In this document: in pieces, positions 24,401 to 35,400 of the stretch | How the letters are laid out: each line of letters opens with the position of its first letter | Position numbering within the stretch: position 1 is the first letter of the stretch | Assembly (NCBI GenBank): GCA_034440635.1 | Contig: JAOTON010000478.1 | Coordinates: 186,001-250,000, forward strand | From: Lepas anatifera | Taxonomy: Eukaryota; Arthropoda; Thecostraca; Lepadidae | Direction of reading: 5' to 3' | Length of the DNA stretch: 64,000 nucleotides | Notes under the pieces: generated by a model | The model's database searches: none | What the model was told of the DNA's origin: nothing | What the model saw: only the letters and a program-made list of their open reading frames with translations | Translations under genes and position numbers: made by a program

Positions 24401-26529
24401 CAGGTTGGGCAGCCCCCGGGCGGCCCTTCCCTTAACGAAATACTAGATCCGTCACTGATTGGGAGAGCGCCCAAGCTGTTACGGTCCCCACTAAACCTCG
24501 CGCTGGACCCCTGAATTCTGTGAGATGTTTACTATTCTGATGCTGCACAGGCCCCACATTTTTGTTCAGATCCTGAGAGTGCACGGGAACATTTGCAATT
24601 TTGAGGGCCCCCGGAGACCCCTCCCGTACAGACCCACTCCTGCTTTCTCCGGGTCCCATCAAAATCTGCACGGGCCCCTGGGAAGTAAGTGGGGTGTTTA
24701 CGTTTTGTTAGCGATGCAACTTTCTTTGTAGCATATTTGGTGTAACCAGCATCTACGCACCTAAATTCCAAACATACCATGACAGGGGCGGACCAAAGGG
24801 GGGGCGATGGGGTGATCGCCCTCCCCCATCTTAGGCCGACCTTAAGCACTGGAAAGAAACGCCTCCCGCCGCAGCCCCGCCAGTTGCCTTCCAAATGCCA
24901 CCCGAAGGTAGGTCTAGAGGCCCCTTATAATGTACCCCGGGCCCCTGAAATTAATCGCAGGGGCCCCTAGAGTTGTTCTCGGGCACCTGCCTCAGAGGTC
25001 CCACGAGCCCCACAACCGGGCCGCTTAGAATTATTCCAGCCCCACTAATGCCGAAGCTGGGCCACTGTTCTCAGCAGTTGCAGATAATTTCCTTGTATTC
25101 CACCCAGGCCCTATGTGACTCTAGCCGGGCACCCTGCGGTTCACCCGGGTCTCCTGTAGCCATCCGAGCCTCCTGAAATAATTCCGGGGCCCCTGTGGTT
25201 CACTTGAGACCTTCGGGTCCACGACCGGGCCCCTCACAATAATCTCAGACATATTACCTGAGATGGTTCCGATCAGTGATCCTAGCCGAAATTCGGCCAG
25301 TCCCTGGATTTTATTATTTATTTATTTATTTTATTATACGGCCACTCCCAACAGGCACACTTGCCCAATTACAGGGAGTATTGGCGTGGATTTATGGAGA
25401 TCCAATCAAATTTTGAACGAACCTTAGGGATTTTAGGGCCAGTTCATAGTTTTGTGTGCGCGTTTGGAGTTCTCGGAATTTTTGCCCCCAAAACGGTGTT
25501 TAGCTTTTTTTTGCTCGCCGACATGATGTTATGTGTACATACGTTTTCTTAATGGAAACCTATACCTTGCACGGCCGGGCCCCCAAAAGCTATTCCGGGC
25601 GCCGTTCGAGGAGGCCGAGCCCCCCAGTCAGGATTCGCCACTCCTTGAGCAATTTCTGGATTCGCCCCTGTACCATGAAGTATTCTAGAGAAAACATTGA
25701 CGAGATAAAGGAAAGAAAACACTTATTGGAATCCTCCGGGGTTTAGGTTGCCCTCCTGAGTGCCTGGGAAGATATTGGATAAAGAGGCGATCCCTTGGCT
25801 AATGGCTAATCGAAAGTTTCAGTAACTGCAAGGCCCCAGCGCATATTTTTTCTTATTCCGTCCTCAAAACACGTAAAAAGAATGGTAAAGCTTGTTACGA
25901 AAGCTACATATGCTGTAATACTGGCCTTTGTCCTCCATCAACAGTCTTATATATCCAGGCGGACCAGTCCGGACATGCCTCCCCAAAGCGAAATTGAGAG
26001 AGAGCTAAACCCTCTTTTGCCTCCCACCCTAAACAATGTAATACTCCACCCGAAGAGAAAGACGGAATGAAGAGTGGAACGCTCTTGGTGATGTTTTTTT
26101 CTTGCCAACAGAGTTTTATATAGGGAATATATTAAGGTCGCATCGTAAAACATATTGCAGTATTCAGACACACTAAACAACATGGTAAAATTTACACTTT
26201 TAAAAAGCGTAATCCCTTCTCTTCCTTTACCATATATTTTCTATCCATAGGTTTCCAGGGTTTCTTCACTGGGAGAGTCGCGGCCTGAGGTATCTTACCA
26301 GCTCTGGGTCTGACATGGGGTCCCGTGAGCACTCGGAAGGCAGCTCTGATGCCGGCTCACTCTCCTTCCTCGGGGACCTACCGGCCATGTCCCTGAACAT
26401 GGCGCAGTATCTAGCCAGGCGGTTTGCAGGGGCTGAAGGTACTGTGAGGTCCATTAGTTTGGGATGTGCACCTTCCTTTCCAGCTAGGGTTATGGAGGTG
26501 GAGTTGCTTCGTATGACAGTTACGGAGTT
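24400..26529. other. No gene recognised; degraded GC-rich repeats
   Basis: 24430-25270 holds degraded GGGGCCCC-type phrases and a CAGGGGCGGACCAAAGGGGG hAT-like terminus at about 24782. 25560-25680 has similar fragments. 26266-26529 may belong to the endonuclease relic. Confidence 0.4.
25305..25385 (-). repeat. LINE 3'-end-like repeat, copy 1
   Basis: The string CCACTCCCAACAGGCACACT followed by TGCCCAATTACAGGGAGTA is preceded by a TTTATTTATTTATTTTA tract. On the minus strand this reads as a 3' end with a (TAAA)n tail. The same sequence, on the opposite strand, is at 50036-50100. Confidence 0.55.
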
Positions 26530-27060
26530 TCGCTACATCAAGCATCCCGACTCGCGCTTGTCGCCCGTTTCACGAACCAGACGGCGCCCCAGCTCTTGAA
26601 GGAAGGCTGCTCCTGCCTCACCCATCGTACCACCCGTTTCAACGGCAAGGGGCACAAAGTGATACCGGTGACCAATGTTCGCGTACCGTCGAATTTTGCG
26701 GCTCTCGGCAGCGGCTGCGGCAGCCCCAGCCTCAGAAGCTGAAGTGCTGACTACGGAGGAGGCGATGTATCTACACACGTCGCGTCCCATATTAAGCATT
26801 TCCCCTCCGAGAAAGGGAAGGTGGTCAGCCCGTCTGGCCTTCTGCCGTCACCACGGTCGAGCCCTGGCGGTTCCAGCACAGATGGAGTCCCTGCACTCGT
26901 CAGCGATCGCTTGATGACGTCATTAATGGCTGCATCTCTCGGATGACGTCCGGCGCTGCGCATGCATGACAGGGCATGGTGTCCGTTTTCTTCTATGTGT
27001 GCATTACAACGGCAGCGGTGAGGCGCACAGACTAGCACCAACTGAGGGCGAGGCCTTCCG
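26530..27060 (-). pseudogene. Retroelement C-terminal endonuclease-like fragment
   Basis: Read leftwards from about 27060: [20 protein letters not shown] followed by C, a Cys/His zinc-binding cluster; then [20 protein letters not shown]; then [25 protein letters not shown] and CVDT. The PD...D spacing resembles PD-(D/E)xK nucleases found at the end of some non-LTR elements. A frame change near 26765 is followed by SASEAGAAAAAAESRKIRRY, RYHFVPLAVETGGTMGEAG and LQELGRRLVRETGDKR. I recognise this block as a recurrent mobile-element protein in marine invertebrates. The exact element class is uncertain. The flanking frame 26266-26454 may be its continuation. Confidence 0.6.
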
Positions 27061-27305
27061 AAGTGTGTCCAGCTGTTTTATTTTACACTTTTTGACGAAT
27101 CATTCTGAGTCTCGGGATATGGCTGTTTCACGAATGAAAATGAACAGATTGAGTTTTGGTATATAGCTGTTTCATTAATGGCAACAAACAGATCGAGGCT
27201 CAGCATATAGCAGTTTTACGAATGTGGAAAGAAAAGATTGAGTCTCGGTATGAAGCTATGCCACCGAAAATTGCCGCTGCTCATCCAACATTGGCTTATC
27301 ATGGC

Positions 27306-28334
27306 TTAAACTGCGCCCCACCGGGGGTCCAGCGCCACGTTCGCCCCACCGGGGGCCATCGATGACCCCCTCTGACTCCGAAAATATGGGCGTTAGCGCA
27401 AATCTGCGAAGTGCATTAGAAAGCTCGGGTGAATTCAGTAAGAAATTACTTCGTATGTTTTAGTGCTCAGATCAATGGTTTGACCTCCAGAGGTCAAATT
27501 AGGTCAAGATCGGCTATTTTCACTCAAATATGCAATGCTTAAGCAAACTGGGCATAACTCTTATGCAATTAGAGCTATTGAGGTCTGGTAAAGTACATTT
27601 GATACGAAATTGTCAGTCCTTTTTCCACTATGTGTAACGTAAAGACCTCCCGCCAGTGGTTTGACCTCCAGAGGTCACCTCGTGACCTAAGATGACCTGA
27701 GGTCACGAAAGATCAGAATGTCACCTTGCTGTATATCAAACGAAAGCGAGTGACAAGACAAACACGATGGTGTTTATTTCAGCGCTTTAACTTAATTAGG
27801 TCACAAGTTATTGTCAAAATACTGTTTTTGAACCCTGGTGACCTTGGATGACCTTGCAAAGGTCAAAGGGAAATTATGGCCCCTGGAATCCATAAAACGG
27901 TGTCCAAGAACGCTTTTCTGATCAAGCTGAGCATTTTCAATCGCTTTTGTGACTTTTAGATCATAAGACAGCTTTTCCCCATGCTTTTTCAATGGGAGAG
28001 GTCACCTCGTGACCTGACCTCAGGACACGAAATCTAAAAATCCCGGATATACAACTTGTAGACCTTGGAGGGGCCATAAAGTGTAGGAAGTTTCAAATCA
28101 ATCGACTTCGAAATGTAGCTCTTACAGAGCTCTAAAGTTGAAGTGAGGTGACCTTGGTTGACCTCATCTGGTGACCTGACCTTGAGTAACCCGGGGTAAA
28201 AAATTTCAGGGATGGTGAGAAAATGATGCAGTGAGAGGTAGAGCCTTCAACCGCGGTGCTGCGCCTCTTCGTTTTTCTGCTATCCCGGAAAAACCTTAGG
28301 GGCCATTGATGGCCCCCGGTGGGGCGAGGGTTAA
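27306..28334. mobile_element. TTAA-flanked hairpin element 4 (sub-family A)
   Basis: TTAA at 27306-27309 and 28331-28334; inverted ends of the type GCGCCCCACCGGGGG / CCCCCGGTGGGGCGAGGG. GGGGGCCATCGATGACCCCC lies near the left end. The core carries TGACCT-CCAG-AGGTCA-AATT-AGGTCA at 27481-27506 and many further half-sites. It shares its right TTAA with the next copy. Confidence 0.82.
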
Positions 28335-29366
28335 CCCGCGCCCCCACCGGGGGTCCGGCGCCACCTTCGCCCCACCGGGGGCCATCGATGGCCCCCCCTC
28401 TAACTCCGAAAATATGGGCGTTAGCGCAAATCTGCAAAGTGTAATAGAAAGCTTGCGTGAATTCAGTAAGAAATTACTTCGCATGTTTTAGTGCTCAGGT
28501 CAATGGTTTGACCTCCAGAGGTCAAATTAGGTCAAGATCGGCTATTTTCACTCAAATATGCAATGATTGAGCAAACTGGTCATATTTCTTATGTCATTAG
28601 AGCTATTGAGGCCTGGTAAAGTACATTTGATAGCAAATTGCCAGTACTTTTTCCGCTATGTGGAACGTAAAGACCTCCCGCCAGTGGTTTGACCTCCAGA
28701 GGTCACCTCGTAACCTAATATGACCTGAGGTCACGAAAGGTCAGAAAGTGATCTTGCTGTATATCAAATGAAAGCCAGTGACAAGACAAACACGATGGTG
28801 TTTGTTTCACCGCTCTAGCTTAATTAGGTCAAAAGTTATTGCCAAAATACTATTTTTGACCTCTGGTGACCTTGGATGACCTTGGAAAAGTCAAAGGGCA
28901 AATATGACCCCTGGGATCCGTGAAAGGGTGTCCAAAAACGTTGTTCTGAGCAGTCTGAGTATTTGCAATCATTTTTGTGGCTTTTATATCATGAAACAAC
29001 TTTTCCCTATGCTTTTTCAATGGGAGAGGTCGCCACGTGACCTGACCTCAGGGCACGAAATCGAAAAAATCCCGGATATACACCTTGTAGACCCTGGAGG
29101 GGTTATGAAGTGTAGGAAGTTTCAAATCGATTGACTTTGAAATGTAGCTCTTACAGAGCTCTAAAGTGAAGTGAGGTGACCTTGGTTGATCTCGTCTGGT
29201 GACCTGACCTTGGGTGACCCGGGGTAAAAAATTTCAGGGATGATGGGAAAATGATGCAGTGAGAGGTAGAGCCCTCAACTGCGGTGCTGCGCCTCGTCGT
29301 TTTTCTGCTATCCCGGAAAAACCTTAGGGGGCCATCGATGCCTCCCCCCGGTGGGGCGAGGGTTAA
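28331..29366. mobile_element. TTAA-flanked hairpin element 5 (sub-family A), tandem with element 4
   Basis: TTAA at 28331-28334 and 29363-29366. Nearly colinear with element 4, in the same orientation. The perfect 20-bp palindrome GGGGGCCATCGATGGCCCCC is at 28377-28396. The half-site cluster is kept at 28509-28534. No coding capacity. Confidence 0.82.
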
Positions 29367-31413
29367 AGTGATCTTTGCCGGAGACCTCGACTGCATGGGG
29401 CAAAAATGCTGAGTGGGTTGTAATGGCATGGAAGGTAGGTAATGCAAGCTATATGGGAGTTTTACAATCTTTCAGGGTGCAGATCCCTTATCCCATCCCC
29501 CTCCCCCCTCTGGGCCTAATATGGCAATACAGTTGGTGCTCCCCTAAATTCAAACAACTGACTTCCTCTTTTTATCCCCGGGATTTTCGCTCTTCAGCCC
29601 ATTCACTAAGAAGCGACACCGCGGGCGTAGTTACGTATATTCTGAGGATGCAAATGCGACACCAATTCGTGATTATGCATACCCAGCCATCTGTTTTTAT
29701 CCCCGATGCTCTCTCATGCGTTTCCAGGAACGTCACTTACCGCCCAATCCCGCCGGTAACGTCTCGATACGAGTCGAGATGCTCTCAGGATGCGATACAG
29801 GCCCATCGCAGCCCTCCCCATGCCGTAATTCCGCAACAAAAACGTCGTTTTTGTTTCAACTCTGAACAACACTTTGCAACGTTTCAGCAGCCTCACAAAA
29901 AACATGTATAGCTGTCCAAATATGCAAAGTAACTCCTGTCGCATGACAGTCTTCTTGTGGCCGAAGTAGAACAAGGGGCGCAGGACAGAGGGGGGAGGGG
30001 GCAATAACTGTTCGAGCGGCGTCCTGTACATGTCGGGCTCCAAAATTGCCCTGAAAATGGGAGGGCTAAATGACACAGGCGACCTAAAATTGCCTTTAGA
30101 AGGTAATCCTGGCGGAGAAGCCCTGTCTTCTGGCGTCTGTAACTGTTTTCTGTCCATCACTGCAATCTGCAGAGTTGCGTTCGAATATTTGACCGGCCCT
30201 CTCCAGATAGTGGCTCCTATTTGCCGGAATTTTCTCCGCTACTTCCCGGAGAAACCTTTGAAACACCCGCGCGTCCAAAAACGCAAAACAATTGGGTCGG
30301 AAGGGCTCCCCTCGGAATGCAAAAAGGGCCCCTTGAGGTTTCACCCCCTCTCATACCGAAATACTCGATTCGCCATTGCCACAGTCAGTTAGCCTAACTC
30401 ATTATTGACGTTTGATATTTGATGTATAAAATGGGTGTATGATTTTCTTCATTGGTACTTCCTCGGATAAACAGCCCAGCCTGAAAAATCTCGGACAGAT
30501 ACCTATTCCAACGGGACATTTCTCGGATTCTAAGACACGATCCAAGTCTGACTAGGATCGGTGATCGGTTTCGAAATGCCGCAACGCCTAAAATACCGGC
30601 ACGTGTCATCACTAATACGAAATGATCCTAAAATACGACTTACCCTAATATTCTTGACGTCTCTACGCCTATGAGAAGAACTTAGTGCTAGATTAGAATA
30701 TCTGACGACAAAATATGGCACGGGGGGCTTGCTACCCACCAGCACTTACCCGGCTGTATATTAAACCGCACACAGGAAAAAAGATGTCCAGCGGCACAAC
30801 ATTGCTGAAGTCAACGCCCTGCGGCACAGTGTAGCAACAGGCAGAGCGCTTGGCTTGAATAAACAACAGTAAACACATGAGTTTCATTTGACTCAAAGAT
30901 AAGGTAGGAGTTATATGTGCCATCGCCATTTCAAACATCATTTTTAAAACATCTATTTTCATTCCCAATGGGATTCGTATATGCTCTGCACTATATCCGG
31001 ATTTTAAGAATAAAATCAATGATTTAAAGTTCAAGCAATGGCACCAAATTCCGTATAAAAGTCATTATTTCGCTCAGTTAACGCTGATGCCCCACAACCT
31101 GCCATGTCTGCGAGTGATCTTGGTTCTGTATTCCCACATTTCGGCTCTGGAGAACCCGAAACTGAAGGACACATAAAAATGTTGGCTGCCGTACTCTTGA
31201 ACTCACGGCACTGTCTTTCGGGCCAGGCCATTTTTATCTTGCACAACTTGCGTGCACTTTGACCTTGCATGACACCTTTCTTTGATCAAGGCATTAATCT
31301 GTCATTTCCTAGTTTGAAGCTAACATAGGATCTGCACTCTCCTCTGAGTTCCTATCCGATTTCTGACCTCTGCCAGCTTCAGAGTTGACCTGACCTAGAC
31401 ATAAGTGCAATTT
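29367..31413. other. No gene recognised
   Basis: Mixed composition. 29950-30380 has repeat-like GC-rich phrases (GGGGGGAGGGGGCAATAAC, CTCATACCGAAATACTCGAT). No frame is recognisable. Confidence 0.45.
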
Positions 31414-31834
31414 CACGGTAAGGCACGGCACAGCAAAACACAGCCAGGCACATGTGCCGGCAATGCCCGATATCTGTTTTTGGGGAACAAGTGGCAGGAA
31501 AGGCTACAGCGTGCAAACCGTAACGTCTTTCTTGTAACAGCTTGCGTTCTTTCTTGCCTCAATACCCCACTGGATTCTTTCCTGAAGGCGCGCCTGACGC
31601 TTGGATTGGTTTGACGCGTCCAAGCCAAGTACACGTCTAGCGAGAAATCCAATGAGGTGTTGAGAAAGCACTAGAGTTGGCGATTCTAAGGAACGCCAGC
31701 TGACAGTAAGAAGTAACTGCTTTTCGCACTGTTCCCCTTTATCTTTCCACTTGCTCCAAAAAAATCCCTACCTTGCATCGCCGGTACATGTGCCTGGCTG
31801 TGCTTGGCTGCGCCGTGCCTTTCAAATTACCGTG
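31414..31834. mobile_element. Foldback element 2 (intact)
   Basis: Long terminal inverted repeats: CACGGTAAGGCACGGCACAG... at the left and its inexact complement at 31785-31834, including CAGCCAGGCACATGTGCCGG. 421 bp. A smaller inner inverted segment (CACTGGATTC... / ...GAAATCCAATGAGG) lies at 31567-31660. Non-coding. Confidence 0.7.
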
Positions 31835-32355
31835 CAAACTGCATTGTGAATGAACAGCACCAGATGGATTTGCGTCGTCGCCACCTTTTGATGGGTCAAA
31901 GATTTTGATTGGGCATTTTCATGAGCCGAGATAAGCGAAGACTAAATTGATTCCATAATCCTTAGTGGGTCACGTTACGGAAAAAAACTTTAAATTGGTC
32001 CGTACCAGCTCTTGAACATTTTCTAGCTAAGCGTATGATATCTCCGGTCTAGAATGCCCAGGGTAGTTCTGCCGTAGAATACACAAATTGTGTAGAATAC
32101 AAAGTACCGTTGCAAGGTTTCCCCGTGCTTCTGCATGAGCATCAGACACGCTCCAGTGCCGAGGAGATCTGATGCTCCCTCCCTGTCCATCATGTTCATC
32201 GCATTAGAATGAGGCGATTTTGAGCCGACTGACCCCGAAGAAGGCCAGCAAGCGGAACCGGGCATTCACACGGCGCAGTAGGAGACCGTGCCGGTCGTGA
32301 CGCCAGCATTGGTCTGCTCCCCCGGCACTGAGCCGCAGGCAGGCCGGGCTCACCC

Positions 32356-32390
32356 CTACATAAAGCGTGCGAGCGTCCAGTCAGCACCAC
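32356..32390 (+). promoter_or_regulatory. Candidate core promoter of the cuticle gene
   Basis: A TATA-like CATAAA lies at 32359-32364. It is followed about 24 bases later by TCAGCA (32381-32386), which resembles the arthropod initiator TCAGT. This would give a 5' UTR of about 57 bases before the ATG at 32440. The upstream 100 bases are GC-rich. The element spacing is slightly short for a canonical TATA promoter, so the start site is a prediction only. Confidence 0.5.
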
Positions 32391-32439
32391 ACTTGCACAG
32401 TGCCCCCCCAGAGCATCACCACCTCTCTCAACTCGCAAA

Positions 32440-32448
32440 ATGAAGGCG
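32440..32448 (+). other. Coding exon 1 of the cuticle gene (M-K-A)
   Basis: The ATG at 32440 follows the context CGCAAA and is followed by two codons and then the donor GTGAGTG at 32449. It is too short to detect as an open reading frame. I chose it because the frame, the phase-0 junction and the resulting M-K-A-V-V-L signal peptide start all agree with exon 2. Confidence 0.82.
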
Positions 32449-35400
32449 GTGAGTGTTCCAGAGTCGGATCTCCGTTTGCACAAGCTGTTACTCGGTCGAA
32501 ATTGGAATCGCGCTCCGATCGCCAAGTCAAAATGGATTGGAAGTTATCTAACTGTTGTAAGCTCAGCGCTAGAATTAGTTAATATTTTTACTTTTTCAAC
32601 TCAAGTCATGAGTGGAATGATAAATGCAATAGATATTTGTGAAAATTGTGTTAACACCAAGAACACACTGCCGGTGACAGACCCGAAGAGGCCAATCAGA
32701 GAAACGATAAGAATGCCAAATTGGCCTCAAGAGTGCTCAAGAGGTATAGCCGTACTGGGGTTCCTATATTGTAAAAAGCATGCCTCGCACAACAAAGTTA
32801 AATGTATGTCCAAATCAACCATTCTGAAATAGATTAGATTAGAAATTTGTGCCTGTCGGAAGCTGCGGTCTAGTACCTCTGTCCGCATCTAATCAGCTGT
32901 GCGCTTTGATTACTCACAGCTCCCCCAGCCTTGGCTGACACTGAGCATGCTGTCAGATTTGCAAGGGCTTGCATTCAAGGCACGAAAGGCTGTGCAAACC
33001 TCCATTTGTACACTGACACAAACACACACCACTACCGCGAGTGCAGTGCGTTTTCAGGCCCGTCCCTGGCGTACCACAGTTGCTTTGCTCCTGCGGCTTG
33101 AGTGATTTTTGTGATTGATAGAGAAGAAAGATGTTTCAGCGCCCGTCCCTTCGAATCAGAATTTTGGTGGCTGCTCTTTTGGACTTGCTTTAGTAAATAT
33201 TGCAAATGTGCTATACACGAGACACGTCGTTTTTTCGTGGATTGAGCCTGTATCTTTTTGGTTTTCTACGCCATATGTATCTGACTCATAAGCACATTCC
33301 CCTCACTGAGATCACGTCAACAATAACGCACAAGTCTAACGGTCATACATGTTATTGTTACACAGCTAATAATGATGATGACCATTGACAGTATGATGGA
33401 ATTCCTGTGGGGGAATGCCTGGAAGAAAATTTGTGTCATTTGAGCGGGGCTCTTCTGAGACAAGGCAATGGGAGAGATGTGGCCTCAGACAGGGGGACAG
33501 ATCACACAACTCAATGGAGGCGGTGGGCTCCACCTCCGGAATTTCTAGTACTTGGTAGTACTTGTAATTGTACCTGGGAAGAAAAACGTAATGCCATGAA
33601 ATTGTTTAGTTTTTTTAAGCATTCACGTAACAGTTGGATAAAAGAATATCTAAAATAAGTGCTATCCTAAATGGGCCTCTGTCTTGGTTAGCTGATCTCC
33701 TGTGTCTGGCTGCGGCTATTTTCTGGGCTTTCTGAACGTGACGTGTTAAGCATACTCAGTTCCAGTTCCATGAACTCTAAACGCGTTTAACCTTTGCCTA
33801 AACAACGCCTTTTTGTGAGCCTAAAGATGGATCATCACTTCTTTGAAATTCGGTCCCATCCTTTGGCTGACATTTCTAGACCCAGAGATCTCCTTCAGCC
33901 TATGCCACAGTCCTTTCATAGATTGAACCTATGGGGAGTTAGGTATACTTGCGTAAGCGCAGAAATAGAAATGCGGGTTTGATTTCCTTGAGAACAACTT
34001 TTTCCAAAGCTCCGATCTGTGCAGAACTGTCACCAGTGTTATATATTCAGAAAGCTTGACAATTTCATACAGCTTGAGCCAGCCTGCAGGGGCCAAAAGT
34101 GTCCAGGTGTCACCATTGAAAACGTCGAACCATAATGTGTCACCAGCCCAGGCGCAATTGTGGCACGTTTTGCGTTAGAAGATGCCAAGGATACCCTGGA
34201 CCATTCTAGTTGTTGAAACATTGCGAGCTCAAACTGCATTGCCATTTTGGTGGTTTGCTCCGTTATTGGTCTGAAAGAAACATGTCGGGTATTTTTGTAC
34301 CTTGCCCACCTTGGGCTGTCACCATTTAGATGCCAAGATGGTGGTTTTTCGACCCCTGCCAGCCTGGCAAAAGTTGATAATTGTGTTGACTTGCCTGGAG
34401 GCCTCATGATAGTTTGAGTCACTGCACTGCCGTCTTCCTGAATTTGACGGCCAGATTTGATATCAAGAGCCTTAAAGGATGCTTGCGCCCACAGGTCGTT
34501 CTCGCTTGCATGCTGGCTATGGCGCTGACCCTGGCCGCGGCGGACAAGAACGCCGAGGTGTTGAGGAACGACTACAACATCGACCCCGAGGCCGGCACCT
34601 ACCAGGCCGAGTGAGTACAGCGTGGGCCGCTCTGCACCTCCTCCAAACAGTGGTGCTCATCACTGGCACCAGTAGCATCATATCTGCTGCTGCAACAACA
34701 TATCAACCATAGGCGGTGTCATCAGGGCAACAGAGGGGAATGAAATGATACTGTTCACACTTACTTTACGGCGTTGAAGGGGAATGAAGTGGGATGAAAA
34801 GTCCTTGCCCCTCCCCACGGAAAATTATAGCCCTCCATCGTTACTTAGACAATCTCAAAACCGATGTACCATTGACAACTTATATTATTCAGTGCATTTC
34901 TAAATTACAGCATCCCATTTGGCTCCAGGGCAGACTAATCGAGTTAAACTGACATGCATTATTTGTATATCAATAGGGACTCTTCGCAAGTCGTATTTAT
35001 TTTTTTGTCTAGGGAGAAGCCTGGCCGGCCAAAACTTCCCTTTCCCCGGTCTGCTGAACGCACCGCACCTACTTCTTCCTCGCGTCTGACTTGGGAAGAG
35101 TTGGCTGGCTTTGGAGGAACCCTTTGACATCTTTTGAAGACGGCTTGTGACCGCAGAATCGTACCTTTCGTTTCACAGGGTCAATAAACTACCTCCACTT
35201 TTGTGAGAGTCTCCTAGGTGTTCTAGGATGGCAATTGTTTGGTAAAATAATATTGAATTTTGCAAGAGCTTTTCCCGCATCGCGATAATCCACATCGTTT
35301 TGCTCGCAACCATTCCCCTAAGTCACGCATGGGCCAGCACTTGGTCACCGGTTACCATCCACCACCACGTCACGCTATGCCGCGAGGGTTCTGTCACCTC

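Noticed and set aside
32449..34494. GTGAGTG inside exon 1 read through as a longer first exon (open frame 32440-32832)
   Set aside because: Read-through gives a protein without signal peptide or domain. Splicing at 32449 restores the typical signal peptide and cuticle protein.
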